The notes under the pieces are model-generated. The model had not been told where the DNA came from. It ran no database searches and was given only the letters and a program-made list of their open reading frames with translations. The position numbers and the translations under genes were made by a program. Below, one piece after another: positions 21,123 through 31,965 of a stretch of DNA of 64,000 nt; position 1 is the first letter of the stretch, and each line of letters opens with the position of its first letter. Source of the stretch: Candidatus Puniceispirillum sp. (GTDB taxonomy: Bacteria; Pseudomonadota; Alphaproteobacteria; Puniceispirillales; Puniceispirillaceae); assembly GCA_028382965.1 (NCBI GenBank), contig JAOEUK010000001.1, forward strand, positions 62,001 through 126,000, given 5' to 3'.

Positions 21123-21728
21123 CTAGGTGATACACCGGTCAGGCAGGTCATTACAACCCGCAGTAGTATAAAACCCCTCTAAACGCATAATATCTTTATA
21201 AACTGCAAGTACTAATTTATTAGACCCAGGAACTTTTGATCCCCGTAAACCAGCAAAAGCTAAGCTTTCACGCCCACAAATCTGGCCAAGATCCGTTGAA
21301 CTCATAGATTGGCTAACCCAATCAATATTCAACTTCGATTTCAATTTAGCAAGTTCTCGCGGCGACGCATCTTCAGCTGCTAGTAGGCCATCAAATTTAC
21401 CCTCAGACAGCAGCTTTCCACTGCCGCCAATCAATGCGCCACATCGACGCGCCATTGACGCTGAAGCAATAATGCGCGCTTTAAGCCCGGTAGCAATTGC
21501 AGCAATATCAGCATCAGCAAACTCAAAACCAGCTCCTAAATTACGCTTGAAATAGCCTTTTTTATTGGCCTTCCGGACAGTAGCTTCATGCGCAAGCACC
21601 CAAGCGCCTCGACCAGGCAAACGGCCAGCCAGATCAGCGATTGCAAAGCCATTCGGCGCTACGACGAACCGAATTAGCTTTTGCTGTGCAAATGTTTGCC
21701 CAGTCGCGATACAGGTGCGCTCAACCAT
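21123..21728 (-). CDS. YlxR-family (DUF448) RNA-binding protein with C-terminal L7Ae-like part
   Basis: Conserved partner gene of nusA and infB. The N-terminal 80 or so residues show the YlxR fold pattern: RTCIATGQTF, LIRFVVAPNG, LPGRGAWVLA and KKGYFKRNL. The second half (GLKARIIASASMARRCGAL onward) resembles the L7Ae-like extension common in alphaproteobacterial YlxR proteins. Family members bind RNA, and B. subtilis YlxR (RnpM) modulates RNase P. ATG 21728 has AGAGG nine bases upstream, 20 bases after the nusA stop. 201 residues. The precise role here is not known. Confidence 0.88.
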   Translation of the reverse strand: MVERTCIATGQTFAQQKLIRFVVAPNGFAIADLAGRLPGRGAWVLAHEATVRKANKKGYFKRNLGAGFEFADADIAAIATGLKARIIASASMARRCGALIGGSGKLLSEGKFDGLLAAEDASPRELAKLKSKLNIDWVSQSMSSTDLGQICGRESLAFAGLRGSKVPGSNKLVLAVYKDIMRLEGFYTTAGCNDLPDRCIT

Positions 21729-21748
21729 GCCCAAAAGCCTCTCATGGC

Positions 21749-23305
21749 CTAGCTATCAGAAACAGCCGACTCTTTGTCGGTGTCTGAGTTATCAATAGTG
21801 TCATCGGCAAACCAGTGAGCGCGTGCCGCCATAATAATATCACCAGCTTCGCCATCATCACCCAAGCCATGCTGGCCAAGAAGCTCAAGAAGCTCCTCAT
21901 TATCAAGCCCAGCTAGGTCATCAAGACAACGGATATCATTTTCAGCAAGGGCCAACAACATCGACAGGCTGATATATTCAAATTTACGAAGATCATCTGC
22001 AACCTTCATCTCATCCAATGCTGCATTAATTCGGCCTGATTCACGCTCTACATATTCAACAGCACGGCTTTGAAGTTCACCTGCTATATCTTCGTCGAAA
22101 CCCTGTATTGTAGACAACTCCTCAACTGTACTTTCTGCAATTTCTTCTGGAAAAACATAGCCTTCAGCTACAAGAAGATGTGCAATCACATCATCAATAT
22201 TCAATGCATCAATAAAGCGTGTTGACCGCACCTTAAACTCTTCCTGACGTCGCTCAGATTCCTCAGCCTCAGTCAAAACATCAATGTACCATCCAGACAA
22301 TTGAGAGGCCAAGCGAACATTTTGGCCACGACGGCCAATGGCTAAGCTAAGCTGCTCATCTGGAACAACCACCTCCATCCGACCTGCAACCTCATCCATA
22401 ACCACCTTTGCAACTTCAGCTGGCGCTAGGGCATTTACAACAAAAGCTGCTGGCTCTTCAATATATGGAATGATCTCAATTTTTTCACCCTGCAATTCAC
22501 CAACCACAGCCTGAACCCGACTTCCACGCATACCAACACATGCTCCAACTGGATCAATTCCTGGATCATTTGACAAAACGGCAATTTTTGCTCTACTGCC
22601 CGGCTCACGTGCAACGCCTTTAATTTCAATAATACCATCATAAATTTCGGGAACCTCTTGTTTAAAGAGCTTAGCCATAAATTCATTGCATGCTCGTGAA
22701 AGAAAAATCTGTGGGCCGCGAGGCTCTTCCCGAACATCAATAATGTATGCGCGAACCCGGTCACCTTGACGTAAATTCTCGCGCGGTATCATTTCCTCAC
22801 GCCGAATTACGCCCTCCGCTCTACCAAGGTCAACAGTAATGGAATAGCTCTCCGCACGCTTTACTGTTCCAACAACGATTTCTCCAACTCTGCTCTTATA
22901 TTCCTCAAACTGCCGAGCGCGCTCTGCGTCACGCACTTTCTGGGAAATAACTTGTTTAGCAGTTTGCGCAGCAATGCGACCAAATTCTATTGGAGGTAAG
23001 GACTGACGCCAAAACTCACCGATGGCCAAAGGTGGGGTTTGTTTTGCACCATCATCAACACTCATCTGAGTTGATTCATCTTCAACTTCTTCTATGACCT
23101 CAAGCCAGCGTTCCAGACGAATAGCTCCGGTTTTGCGGTCAATCATCGCTCGTATGTCACGATCAAGTCCATATTTTGCGCGGCCCGCTTTTTGAATGGC
23201 TTCTTCCATCGCTAGCATAACTTCTTCACGCTCAATCGATTTTTCTCGAGCCACCACATCTGCTACCTGAATAAGCTCAAGGCCGGGAATTGATGATGTA
23301 TCCAT
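21749..23305 (-). CDS. nusA: NusA, transcription termination/antitermination factor
   Basis: RNA polymerase-bound factor for pausing, termination and rRNA antitermination. Domains in order: N-terminal polymerase-binding domain ([19 protein letters not shown]), S1 (about 130-200, [15 protein letters not shown]), two KH domains ([33 protein letters not shown]), and two acidic C-terminal repeats (about 350-495). ATG 23305 follows AAAGGTG by eight bases; ATG 23311 is an equally legal start but sits too close to that site. 518 residues. Confidence 0.96.
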   Translation of the reverse strand: MDTSSIPGLELIQVADVVAREKSIEREEVMLAMEEAIQKAGRAKYGLDRDIRAMIDRKTGAIRLERWLEVIEEVEDESTQMSVDDGAKQTPPLAIGEFWRQSLPPIEFGRIAAQTAKQVISQKVRDAERARQFEEYKSRVGEIVVGTVKRAESYSITVDLGRAEGVIRREEMIPRENLRQGDRVRAYIIDVREEPRGPQIFLSRACNEFMAKLFKQEVPEIYDGIIEIKGVAREPGSRAKIAVLSNDPGIDPVGACVGMRGSRVQAVVGELQGEKIEIIPYIEEPAAFVVNALAPAEVAKVVMDEVAGRMEVVVPDEQLSLAIGRRGQNVRLASQLSGWYIDVLTEAEESERRQEEFKVRSTRFIDALNIDDVIAHLLVAEGYVFPEEIAESTVEELSTIQGFDEDIAGELQSRAVEYVERESGRINAALDEMKVADDLRKFEYISLSMLLALAENDIRCLDDLAGLDNEELLELLGQHGLGDDGEAGDIIMAARAHWFADDTIDNSDTDKESAVSDS

Positions 23306-23399
23306 GGTCATTTCACCTTTAATTTATTTCTCCACACTGAATATATGTGCAGCCTAGTAAAAACAAAAAATCTTTAAATTAAACAGTTATACGCTATTG

Positions 23400-23894
23400 T
23401 CAGGGTAGTCTACCTCCCTCCCGACGCGCTATAATTTCACTTGGGTCGATTCGTGCTGATTCTATTTCATCAAATTCGAATGTAAATCTGCCAAAACTTG
23501 TTTCAATTCCAATTTGACCTTCTTCAGACAACCCAGTAAGTCGACCCTGAAAACGACGGCGTCCATCACGCATCAGCCGTAAAGTAATTTTTACAAGTTC
23601 ACCATTAAACCGTTCAAAATCTTTAATATGTGTTAAAGGCCGGTCAATTCCAGGTGAGCTCACTTCGAGAACATAAGCAGAAGAAATCGGATCATCAACA
23701 TCAAGTAAGGCCGAGACGTGGCGGCTCAACATCTTGCAATCTTCAACAGTCATCTCACGGTCTTCATTTGGCTCAGCCATGATCTGCAATAGGTTGCGGC
23801 CAGCTTGTCCGCCTGAAAACTGAACACGAACAAGGCCAAATCCAAGCTCCTTAACCGCCGCTTTAATAATTTGACTTATTTTGGCTTCGACCAA
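23400..23894 (-). CDS. rimP: RimP, ribosome maturation factor
   Basis: Assembly factor that binds the 30S subunit early and aids S12 and S19 entry. Seen: ISQIIKAAVKELGFGLVRVQF, the conserved SRHVSALLDVDDPI and LEVSSPGIDRPL, then the SH3-like C-terminal domain. The start is set at TTG 23894 because AGGAG lies five bases upstream. Another TTG at 23936 is open but has no ribosome site, and no ATG is suitable. 164 residues. It precedes nusA, the usual order. Confidence 0.9.
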   Translation of the reverse strand: MVEAKISQIIKAAVKELGFGLVRVQFSGGQAGRNLLQIMAEPNEDREMTVEDCKMLSRHVSALLDVDDPISSAYVLEVSSPGIDRPLTHIKDFERFNGELVKITLRLMRDGRRRFQGRLTGLSEEGQIGIETSFGRFTFEFDEIESARIDPSEIIARREGGRLP

Positions 23895-23985
23895 AATTTC
23901 TCCTAGAACTCTGGTTTCGGGTACCAGTAAAAGCAATAACCCAATCTATTTAACTTCCTCAGTTGAATCCTGCCTAAAAAAGGCA

Positions 23986-24012
23986 ATAAAAAAGGTGGGC
24001 CAGTGGCCCACC
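23986..24012 (-). terminator. Intrinsic terminator downstream of trmB
   Basis: Perfect 8-bp stem GGTGGGCC (23994-24001) / GGCCCACC (24005-24012) with a three-base loop, followed on the minus strand by UUUUUUAUU. It separates the metK-trmB unit from rimP-nusA. Confidence 0.85.
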
Positions 24013-24116
24013 GTCTAAATCCGACAGCTCTTTACATAAAAATTATAGGCTCTTGATTATCAAAATGCAATAGGCAAGCTATTTGGGTATGACTTCAGCC
24101 CTTTGATAGGAGTACA

Positions 24117-24830
24117 TCATGGGGCTACCGAATCACGCCGACGGAAATGAAACCAAGATGGCCGCCGTCCAGCACGCTCAGCCTTTCTCATATAACGTGT
24201 TTCTGACAGACCCATCGGAAGCTTACGCCAATCATCAGGGTGACGCGCGGTCCAAACAAAATCACCATGCGACATTGCAGCTTGTAATAACCAGCTTTTT
24301 GCTGCTGGATCATCACTAGCAAGAGTTAAATTGCCACCGGGCCTAATCATTGTTGCAAGCTGATCAAGAAGTGTTGGCTGTAAAATGCGGCGCCCTGCAT
24401 GACGCCGTTTTGGCCATGGATCTGGAAACATGATGAAGGCACCAGCCAGACTGCCACCGCCAAGCGCAGGCAAAATCAAGCGCACATCATCTGGCCAGAT
24501 GCGGATGTTACCAAGCTGCTGTTCTTCAACGTGACGAAGCAAACTGGCGACACCATTAATAAAAGGCTCTGCTCCGATAAAATTACATTCAGGCCTCGCT
24601 GCGGCAAGACCAGCTATGAACTCTCCGCCACCAAACCCAATTTCAAGATAATAATCTGCATGCCGGCCAAATTGATGGTCAATTTTTTGCAATGGATCAA
24701 AAATAATTTTTGGCAACCCCTCATCCAACAATCTTTTCATAGATGTTTTAAGGGGGCGGCCCTTACGTCGGCCAAAAAACCGTGGGCCGGTGGGAACCAC
24801 GCCTTTTAAAGTTGAATTCTGATCAACCAT
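24117..24830 (-). CDS. trmB: TrmB, tRNA (guanine-46-N7)-methyltransferase
   Basis: SAM-dependent methyltransferase making m7G46 in the tRNA variable loop. Seen: the SAM site LEIGFGGGEFIAGLA, NFIGAEPFINGV, the family motif FPDPWPKRRHAGRR, and the C-terminal SETRYMRKAERAGR. 237 residues. Encoded after metK, so the SAM synthetase and a SAM consumer are next to each other. Confidence 0.95.
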   Translation of the reverse strand: MVDQNSTLKGVVPTGPRFFGRRKGRPLKTSMKRLLDEGLPKIIFDPLQKIDHQFGRHADYYLEIGFGGGEFIAGLAAARPECNFIGAEPFINGVASLLRHVEEQQLGNIRIWPDDVRLILPALGGGSLAGAFIMFPDPWPKRRHAGRRILQPTLLDQLATMIRPGGNLTLASDDPAAKSWLLQAAMSHGDFVWTARHPDDWRKLPMGLSETRYMRKAERAGRRPSWFHFRRRDSVAP

Positions 24831-24868
24831 AAATTGCCTGCCTCGTTTTGTTTTAGGTCAGCTAAGGC

Positions 24869-26047
24869 CTATCGCACCGATGAAGTTAACGCGTCAACAA
24901 GGTCTATCGCCTCCCAGCTAAAGCTACCTTGACAAACCTCGCCTGGCATCCGCCCAAAATGCCCATAGGCAGAAGTGGGCGCATAAATTGGCGAATTCAT
25001 TCCTAAATGCTGACGAATGCCGCGTGGTGTTAAGTCCATGCAATCACGCAGGACCTCTTGTAAAACACTATCATCAATCTTGCCAGTACCATGTGTATTG
25101 GCGTAAAGCGAAACTGGCTGAGCGATGCCAATCGCATAAGCAATTTGTATAGTACAACGTGATGCCAATCCTGCGGCAACAACATTCTTCGCTAGATAAC
25201 GGCTAGCATAAGCAGCAGACCGGTCAACCTTTGTTGGGTCTTTTCCCGAAAATGCACCACCACCGTGCGGGGCTGCACCCCCGTAAGTATCAACAATAAT
25301 TTTACGCCCCGTCAAACCAGCGTCTCCATCTGGCCCACCAATAACAAACTGGCCGGTTGGGTTCAGAAGGAGATTCTCTCCATCAACCATCCAACCATCA
25401 GGAAGCACATCTGCAATCACTGGAGTAACAAGACTACGTATGTCTAATTGCGTTGCATCAGCATCATGTTGGGTTGATAACACAAGCTTGTGCACGCCAG
25501 CTGGCCGGCCTTGATCATCGTATACGAGGCTGATCTGGCTTTTTGAATCAGGGCCCAAAATAGACTCTGGGTCCCCCTTCCGCACCTCTGCAAGATTTTT
25601 TAGAATCTGATGCGAGTAATATATTGCAGCTGGCATCAAAACATCAGTTTCATTACACGCATAGCCAAACATTAAGCCCTGATCACCGGCGCCTTCATCT
25701 TTGTTATCACCTGAATCAACGCCCATTGCTATGTCACTTGATTGCTCATGCAGGTAGTTTTGCAATTCAAAATTAGCGTGATGGAATGAATCCTGCTCAT
25801 ACCCAATATCTTTTACAGCTTCACGAACCGCTGGCTCAATTTCTAGCATGATCTGTGACAATTTAGCATCACTGGCGCGCACTTCGCCAGCAAGGACAAC
25901 ACGGTTAGTAGTTGCCAGAGCTTCACAAGCTACCCGTGCCTCGGGCTCATGTTTTAAAAATAAATCCAAAACTGTGTCCGAAATACGGTCACAAACTTTG
26001 TCAGGGTGGCCTTCAGAAACAGATTCAGATGTAAAAATATAACTCAT
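24869..26047 (-). CDS. metK: S-adenosylmethionine synthetase
   Basis: Makes SAM from methionine and ATP. Seen: the N-terminal [30 protein letters not shown], the P-loop-like [25 protein letters not shown] and the C-terminal GHFGRM. ATG 26047 ([13 protein letters not shown]) follows AAGGATC; a longer open frame to 26074 adds nine non-family residues. 392 residues. Only about 30 bases separate it from lnt, so there is no room for a SAM riboswitch. Confidence 0.97.
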   Translation of the reverse strand: MSYIFTSESVSEGHPDKVCDRISDTVLDLFLKHEPEARVACEALATTNRVVLAGEVRASDAKLSQIMLEIEPAVREAVKDIGYEQDSFHHANFELQNYLHEQSSDIAMGVDSGDNKDEGAGDQGLMFGYACNETDVLMPAAIYYSHQILKNLAEVRKGDPESILGPDSKSQISLVYDDQGRPAGVHKLVLSTQHDADATQLDIRSLVTPVIADVLPDGWMVDGENLLLNPTGQFVIGGPDGDAGLTGRKIIVDTYGGAAPHGGGAFSGKDPTKVDRSAAYASRYLAKNVVAAGLASRCTIQIAYAIGIAQPVSLYANTHGTGKIDDSVLQEVLRDCMDLTPRGIRQHLGMNSPIYAPTSAYGHFGRMPGEVCQGSFSWEAIDLVDALTSSVR

Positions 26048-26078
26048 ATAAATAGATCCTTTTATTGTATGCAAATAC

Positions 26079-27596
26079 CTATTGCCTTATGGAACGACGC
26101 AGGTCAAGCCATGCTGCTGTTGCTGCAATCAGAATTACAAGGCAAAAGAAACCAAGATTACCAAAACGCGCAAAAGCTGTTGGAGTGATAGCTGGCGGGA
26201 CAGCCAAATCAAGAATTCCTTTTGCGCCAATTGGTATTAACCCAAGAACACGGCCATAAGAATCAAACCCAGCGGTTATGCCCGTATTAGCCACCCGAAA
26301 CAAAGGCACCCCTTCCTCAACAGCGCGCATCTGCGCTTGAGCGAGGTGCTGCCACGGACCTGCGCTAACTCCGAACCACGCGTCATTTGTGATATTAACC
26401 ATCAAGTCTGGACGCATCGTCGATGTAATTACCTTGCCAGAAAAAATTACCTCATAACAAATTAACAATTGTATCGTTCCAACTTTCTCCTGCCGCATTA
26501 AACCGTTATTTTGGCCTGCGGTAAAATCCAGCTCTCCAACGATGGGGTTAAGGAACGGCATCCATTCCCTAAACGGCATATATTCACCAAACGGTACAAG
26601 ATGTTTTTTATCATAAACCCCTTTTGTTTTTCCCCCATGGTCAATCATAACCGCCGAATTCAATAAAGTACGTTCACTGCCTAAGCGAGGGATGCCTGTA
26701 ATCAAGGTCCCCTGGCTAGGGGTTGCCTCACGTACCGTCCTTTCCAACAACTCTGCATTGTGGTTTGGAAAACCAGCAAAGGCGGTTTCTGGCCAGATTA
26801 TTAATTTTGGAGCTATCCCATCCCCTTTTGACAATTTTATCAACCGCTTTAAATGATTCTGTCTTTTTAAATGGTCCCATTTTTCAGCTTGTGGAATCGC
26901 TGGCTGCACAAGGCGCACTTCTGGTCTCGCGCTTGATAATGTCTTTGATAAGGAATCATTAGAAAGCCTTACAGCTCCACCCATCGCCATCGACAGAGGC
27001 AAAAGCACACATATCACCGCCAAACCTCGATAACCAATTGCCCAAAAAGCCGGCACAGCAGCAAAAGCCAACGCAATAACACATAATCCATAAATGCCAA
27101 TGATGCTTGCTGCTTGGAGACTTGCCAAATCAACAGAAAAAAGGCTTCCAGTCAAATTCCACGGAAACCCAGTAGCAATGAACCCTCGCCCCCATTCACC
27201 AAGACTGAAAAAAACTAAAACCCATAGCAGACGTGCCATCGGTCGCCGCCCAAAGGACCATGAACAAGCTGCGGAAACAGCCCAAAAAATAGCCAGAATC
27301 AATGCTAGTGCCAGTGCCATAAGGGGCATTAGGAACCAATTAGACAATGACTCCACAATAAGAGAGTTTGATACCCAATAAGTTGAAGCCAGAAACCAAC
27401 CGAAACCAGCTGAACCAAAAATCAGCGCTGCCTCCCACCGGCTTTTGGCCTGCACATAACCGAGAAAGGGAATCGATAGGGCAAATATAGCAGGCAACAA
27501 AAATAACGGTGGTAAAGACAGGCTGGCAACGGCCCCTGCCAGCCCATGCCAGAAAAGTGAACTGACCTTTTTGTTACTCTTGTTTGGCTGAGGCAT
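26079..27596 (-). CDS. lnt: Apolipoprotein N-acyltransferase
   Basis: Inner-membrane enzyme adding the third acyl chain to lipoproteins. The first 200 or so residues hold six or more hydrophobic segments; the second half is the nitrilase-like periplasmic domain. Catalytic Glu ([12 protein letters not shown]), Lys ([13 protein letters not shown]) and Cys ([10 protein letters not shown]) are all present. ATG 27596 overlaps the corC 3' end by 23 bases. 505 residues. The substrate lipoproteins in this window include those at 47523, 58798 and 61597. Confidence 0.95.
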   Translation of the reverse strand: MPQPNKSNKKVSSLFWHGLAGAVASLSLPPLFLLPAIFALSIPFLGYVQAKSRWEAALIFGSAGFGWFLASTYWVSNSLIVESLSNWFLMPLMALALALILAIFWAVSAACSWSFGRRPMARLLWVLVFFSLGEWGRGFIATGFPWNLTGSLFSVDLASLQAASIIGIYGLCVIALAFAAVPAFWAIGYRGLAVICVLLPLSMAMGGAVRLSNDSLSKTLSSARPEVRLVQPAIPQAEKWDHLKRQNHLKRLIKLSKGDGIAPKLIIWPETAFAGFPNHNAELLERTVREATPSQGTLITGIPRLGSERTLLNSAVMIDHGGKTKGVYDKKHLVPFGEYMPFREWMPFLNPIVGELDFTAGQNNGLMRQEKVGTIQLLICYEVIFSGKVITSTMRPDLMVNITNDAWFGVSAGPWQHLAQAQMRAVEEGVPLFRVANTGITAGFDSYGRVLGLIPIGAKGILDLAVPPAITPTAFARFGNLGFFCLVILIAATAAWLDLRRSIRQ

Positions 27597-28419
27597 TAAC
27601 ACGCGGCAATCCACGAAGTTTTAGTAATGTGATACGACGCGGATCACCTTCAAGAATCTCAAATTGTATTCCAGCCCGGTGGCGCACAACCTCACCATGA
27701 CCCGGCACACGACCAGCAAGGGAACACACCAATCCACCAAGGGTATCAATTTCGTCACGTTCATCATCATCAAGCAAAGGTCCAGTAATGGCTTCCAATA
27801 TTTCAACCTCAATGCGTGCATCGGCGACGGCTGTCCCATCACCTTTCTGGTCAAAACGCAATTGTGCTGCCGTGTCATGCTCATCCTCAATCTCACCAAC
27901 AATCTCTTCAACCAAATCTTCAATAGTAATTAAACCATCGACTCCACCAAACTCATCGACAACAAGGGCCAAATGGCGGCGGCGTATTCTCATCTCATGC
28001 AGCAAATCAAGAAGGCGAATCGTTGGCGAAATAAACAGCGCTGGCCTCAGTAGACTCTCAACAGCAGGCGTGTGACCATTACGGAGATGGGCAAACAAAT
28101 CCTTTATATGAATGATGCCTACAACATCATCAAGCGTTTTACGGTAAACTGGAACACGGCTGTGATTGGCATCACTCATCTGCTGGATGACTTCATCAAA
28201 ACCATCGGCAAGCGCTACCGAAATAATATCCGCCCGTGGAACCATAACATCAGCAGCAGTAATATCACGAAGGCCCAAAAAATTTTGCAATAACGTGCCT
28301 TCATGACTGTCAAAGCTGGTCTTGTCATCAAGAGATTCCTGTAGCAATTCTGTCAGTTCTTCGCGACGTAAAGACGGACGCGCAAAAATTGGAAAAAATT
28401 TGCCAAAAAATGACACCAT
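27574..28419 (-). CDS. corC: CorC/HlyC-family CBS-domain protein
   Basis: Soluble member of the HlyC/CorC family, linked to magnesium/cobalt handling or membrane maintenance. Seen: DVMVPRADIISV opening a pair of CBS domains (about 55-175), with VGIIHIKDLFAHL and VDEFGGVDGLITIEDLVEEIVGE, and a C-terminal transporter-associated domain (VADARIEVEILEAI, GGLVCSLAGRVPGHGE). 281 residues. Its ATG overlaps the ybeY stop by one base. The transport role is not settled for the family. Confidence 0.9.
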   Translation of the reverse strand: MVSFFGKFFPIFARPSLRREELTELLQESLDDKTSFDSHEGTLLQNFLGLRDITAADVMVPRADIISVALADGFDEVIQQMSDANHSRVPVYRKTLDDVVGIIHIKDLFAHLRNGHTPAVESLLRPALFISPTIRLLDLLHEMRIRRRHLALVVDEFGGVDGLITIEDLVEEIVGEIEDEHDTAAQLRFDQKGDGTAVADARIEVEILEAITGPLLDDDERDEIDTLGGLVCSLAGRVPGHGEVVRHRAGIQFEILEGDPRRITLLKLRGLPRVNASAKQE

Positions 28420-29027
28420 TATCCACCCTCCCGCGTGCCAACGGCCAGATTACTAACACAATAGGGGTTGGCGATTTTCATCTGCGCCAAAAGTTCGATT
28501 TCCAGCCCCTCCATTTCGGCTGCGGCAGTATCATCAGCGTGACCATAGCCCAGCAGATGCAGCACACCATGGGTAAACAGATGCAGCACATGATCTCTCA
28601 CCGCAATACCCGCCTTGCTGGCTTCGCACATAACGGTTTCACCAGCAATTGCAATATCGCCAATCGTTATCTCATCAGCCAACATATTATCTGCCCGTTG
28701 CAGATCATCTCCTGCAGGGAATGACAGAACATTCGTGGCCTTATCAAACCCACGATGCAGATTGTTCATCCTCCGCATGTCCTCGTCATTACATAGTAAA
28801 AGGCTGATCATTTGCGGATCAAGTGACAAACGCGCTGCAACATAATCTAACATTACTGGACCACGATTTTTTAAATCATCAATGAGAGAGGTACGCCAGC
28901 TTGTGGCATCAACAGTAATGTCAATCAATGCACCATGCTCGGACAACCATTCATCGCTCAAAAACCGATCATCCTCACAACTGTCGGGCTCCAGAGTGTC
29001 ATCACCTTTCTTCATTCTGCGCTTCAT
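28419..29027 (-). CDS. ybeY: YbeY, rRNA maturation endoribonuclease
   Basis: Zinc-dependent RNase for 16S rRNA 3'-end maturation and ribosome quality control. Seen: MNNLHRGFDKATNVLSFP and the zinc motif HGVLHLLGYGHADD. The three histidine ligands are present, but the usual GYDH reads GYGH. 202 residues, longer than E. coli because of an acidic N-terminal extension; ATG 29015 is a possible alternative start. The order phoH-ybeY-corC-lnt is conserved in Proteobacteria. Confidence 0.94.
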   Translation of the reverse strand: MKRRMKKGDDTLEPDSCEDDRFLSDEWLSEHGALIDITVDATSWRTSLIDDLKNRGPVMLDYVAARLSLDPQMISLLLCNDEDMRRMNNLHRGFDKATNVLSFPAGDDLQRADNMLADEITIGDIAIAGETVMCEASKAGIAVRDHVLHLFTHGVLHLLGYGHADDTAAAEMEGLEIELLAQMKIANPYCVSNLAVGTREGG

Positions 29028-29085
29028 TAGCTATTTTCATTCCCAATTTAACAAGCATACTTCAAAAACCACACCAGTATATTAT

Positions 29086-30066
29086 CTATTTGTGCGTATT
29101 CTGTTTGTTTTGTCCAGCTTCATAAGCTTGCAAAATACGCGCCACCACAGGATGACGAACCACATCCTCACCTGAAAGATGAATAATTCCAACTCCCTTG
29201 ATATTGTCCAAAAACGTCACCGCCTCGGCAAGGCCTGATGGCTGGCTTACTGGCAAATCAATCTGGCTTAAATCACCCGTTATAACCATATGTGAATCCT
29301 GTCCAAGGCGGGTTAACACCATTTTCATTTGCACCGGTGTGGTGTTTTGTGCCTCGTCAATAATCACATACGCAGAGGTCAAGGTACGACCTCGCATGAA
29401 GGCTAACGGCGCAATCTCAATTTCACCGCTGGCAAGCATGCGATCAACCTTATCCGCGGGCATCATATCATAAAGTGCGTCATAAAGTGGGCGCAGATAA
29501 GGGTCAACTTTTTCCTTCATGTCACCAGGCAAAAATCCTAATCTTTCGCCGGCTTCAACAGCTGGACGTGATAGGACTATACGTTCAACTACTCGCTTTT
29601 TCAAAGCTTCAACTGCGCTCGCAACCGCCATGTAGGTTTTTCCTGTTCCTGCTGGACCAAGGCCAAAAACAACTTCATTATCACGCAGTAGTTTTAAATA
29701 ATTGCTTTGCCCTTTGGTTTTAGCAACAATCTTTTTTTTCCAAGTTTCAAATGGATCAGCCATTGACACAGAGGTAGCCTCGTGTCCATTAATAGACCAT
29801 CTCAACGCATCATCAACCATTGATTTATCAACCTCATCACGGCTAGTTTCAGCAATGCGCTTATAAAGATTTTCAATAACATTCCGTGCCGTTTTTGTAG
29901 CTTTTGCCGTACCTAAAATTTTGATGCTATTGCCAAATGAATCTAGGGTCACATCAAGTGATTTTTCAATATAGGCAAGGTGTTGGTTATGCTCTCCTGA
30001 CAGTAATGCAAGGGTGTCATTATCCTCAAATTCCATCCGAATGCTGTTCGCCTTTGCTACGTTCAC
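29086..30066 (-). CDS. phoH: PhoH-family ATPase
   Basis: PhoH-like P-loop ATPase, probably acting on RNA with YbeY. Seen: Walker A GPAGTGKT (137-144), [18 protein letters not shown], a Walker B-type [11 protein letters not shown], and [11 protein letters not shown]. The N-terminal 100 residues resemble a KH-like RNA-binding region. 326 residues. The GTG start at 30066 overlaps the miaB stop by four bases (GTGA), so it is coupled to miaB. Confidence 0.94.
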   Translation of the reverse strand: MNVAKANSIRMEFEDNDTLALLSGEHNQHLAYIEKSLDVTLDSFGNSIKILGTAKATKTARNVIENLYKRIAETSRDEVDKSMVDDALRWSINGHEATSVSMADPFETWKKKIVAKTKGQSNYLKLLRDNEVVFGLGPAGTGKTYMAVASAVEALKKRVVERIVLSRPAVEAGERLGFLPGDMKEKVDPYLRPLYDALYDMMPADKVDRMLASGEIEIAPLAFMRGRTLTSAYVIIDEAQNTTPVQMKMVLTRLGQDSHMVITGDLSQIDLPVSQPSGLAEAVTFLDNIKGVGIIHLSGEDVVRHPVVARILQAYEAGQNKQNTHK

Positions 30067-31418
30067 GCCACCCCCTTCGAATTAATGATCCTGCCCATCA
30101 TGCTATTTTGGCGCGCAGCTGATAATTGGCAGGTAACAATCCGACCAATTTGATCAGGATCTCCAATAAAATTAACAGCCTGCATGTAGGGGCTGCGACC
30201 GGCCATTTGTCCTTCTTGACGACCAGTGCGTTCAACCAAAACATTAACTGTTTTACCTTCAGTATTTTTGTTAAAAGCAAATTGTTGTGCTTGAAGTAAC
30301 TGTTGCAAGCTTTCAAGACGCTCGGATTTTACCGATTCTGATACCTGATGATTTATGTTGGCTGCAGGCGTGCCAGGGCGCGGGCTATACTTGAACGAAT
30401 AGGCCGATGCATAACCAACCTTGTTAACAAGCGATAGGGTTTCAGAAAAATCCTGATCACTTTCACCCGGAAAACCAACTATGAAATCACCAGACATTGC
30501 AATATCAGGACATGCGTTGCGCAGCTTATCAATAACTGACAAGTAAATATCAGTGGTATGGTGCCGATTCATTTCTTGCAAAATATGATTTGACCCAGAC
30601 TGAATAGGCAAGTGCAAATAAGGCATCAATTGCGGAATATCACGATGCGCAGTGATTAATTCATCGTCCATATCCAACGGGTGTGATGTAGTGTAGCGAA
30701 TACGCTCAAGACCATTAACCTCGGCAAGGGCACGGATTAATCGGCCAAGGCTCCAAACCCCCCCTGAACCGTTATCGCCATGATAGGCATTGACATTTTG
30801 CCCAAGCAAAGTCAATTCACTTGTGCCACCTGCAACCAGCCTTTTTGCTTCATCCAAAACTGTTTTGGCAGGACGTGAAAATTCAGCACCTCGAGTGTAT
30901 GGCACAACACAAAAAGCACAAAATTTATCGCAGCCTTCCTGTACGCTCAAAAACGCGGCTGGTCCTCGTGGTGCGTGCTCACCTGGAAGAAAATCAAATT
31001 TTACTTCTTTGGGAAAATCTGTATCAATAATTCGATTACGGCTTTTGGGATCCACTTTACTGACTAGTTCAGGCAAACGGTGATAAGTTTGTGGGCCTAC
31101 AACAATATCCACCCACGGCGCTCGACGTATGATTTCATCACCCTCAGCTTGCGCCACACATCCTGCTACAGCTATTGTCACTTGTCGCCCTTGCTGATCA
31201 GCAACACGCTCTTTTAGCTGGCGCATTCTTCCCAATTCTGAGAACACTTTTTCCGATGCTTTTTCACGGATATGACAAGTATTTAAAATCACCATGTCAG
31301 CACTGTCTAATACATTGGTTGGCGCATAACCAAGCGGTGCTAGTACATCGATCATCCTATCAGAGTCATAAACATTCATCTGACAGCCATAGGTTTTAAT
31401 AAAAAGTTTTTTAGTCAA
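30063..31418 (-). CDS. miaB: MiaB, tRNA-2-methylthio-N6-isopentenyladenosine synthase
   Basis: Radical SAM methylthiotransferase that modifies A37 of tRNAs reading UNN codons. Seen: three cysteines of the N-terminal cluster ([24 protein letters not shown]), radical SAM motif CDKFCAFC, and a C-terminal TRAM domain ([10 protein letters not shown]). The start is taken at TTG 31418 because the family begins [14 protein letters not shown]; a TTG at 31442 is also open. Neither has a clear ribosome site. About 451 residues. Confidence 0.95.
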   Translation of the reverse strand: MTKKLFIKTYGCQMNVYDSDRMIDVLAPLGYAPTNVLDSADMVILNTCHIREKASEKVFSELGRMRQLKERVADQQGRQVTIAVAGCVAQAEGDEIIRRAPWVDIVVGPQTYHRLPELVSKVDPKSRNRIIDTDFPKEVKFDFLPGEHAPRGPAAFLSVQEGCDKFCAFCVVPYTRGAEFSRPAKTVLDEAKRLVAGGTSELTLLGQNVNAYHGDNGSGGVWSLGRLIRALAEVNGLERIRYTTSHPLDMDDELITAHRDIPQLMPYLHLPIQSGSNHILQEMNRHHTTDIYLSVIDKLRNACPDIAMSGDFIVGFPGESDQDFSETLSLVNKVGYASAYSFKYSPRPGTPAANINHQVSESVKSERLESLQQLLQAQQFAFNKNTEGKTVNVLVERTGRQEGQMAGRSPYMQAVNFIGDPDQIGRIVTCQLSAARQNSMMGRIINSKGVA

Positions 31419-31485
31419 GAGCGCTATGTCACAGTCCAGCAATATAAATTCAACCCATTCTTCTACCGCTTAGAAGCAACGGGGG

Positions 31486-31965
31486 TCAAGGAAAAGCCTC
31501 CTTAACGTGCAGCTTCATTTTGATGGCATCACAGCGGCTATCAACGCGTTTATAATATGCCAATCGACGACTACATTCACTAAATCCTTGAGAACGGTAT
31601 AGTGTCAGGGCTGCTTTGTTGTCAGCTGCAACTTCTAAAAAAACTGTTTTTACATTTTTTGCTGCTACAAAAGCATTAAAATGCTTCAATAATTCATTGC
31701 CTCTGCCAAGATTTTGATAATCAGCTAAAACAGCAATAGATAAGATTTCAGCTTCATCTACAATAATGTTAGCAAGGAGGTAGCTTATTAAAATTGTTGG
31801 ACAATCAAACACCGCATTTGTTCCCTTTAGATCATCAACAAAACCAAAAAAAACTGGACTCTTCAGTAACGCTAAAAGACGGTGTTGGTCCAAAATAGTG
31901 CCGAATTCTTGGGCCTCAATCATTGCTACTTGATTGCAATCAGCAGAGCTCATTGAGCGAATCAT
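31486..31965 (-). CDS. rimI: RimI-type GNAT acetyltransferase
   Basis: GNAT N-acetyltransferase, expected to acetylate a ribosomal protein or other protein N-termini. Seen: the core strand EAEILSIAVLADYQNLGRGNELLKHF, with a degenerate acetyl-CoA loop (QNLGRGN for Q/RxxGxG/A), and VFLEVAADNKAALTLYRSQGF. 159 residues. ATG 31965 overlaps the tsaB stop (ATGA); tsaB-rimI pairing is common and is the main support for the name. Confidence 0.83.
   Translation of the reverse strand: MIRSMSSADCNQVAMIEAQEFGTILDQHRLLALLKSPVFFGFVDDLKGTNAVFDCPTILISYLLANIIVDEAEILSIAVLADYQNLGRGNELLKHFNAFVAAKNVKTVFLEVAADNKAALTLYRSQGFSECSRRLAYYKRVDSRCDAIKMKLHVKEAFP

Noticed and set aside
26048-26078. SAM riboswitch upstream of metK
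   Set aside because: Only about 30 bases separate lnt and metK, too few for any known SAM riboswitch.
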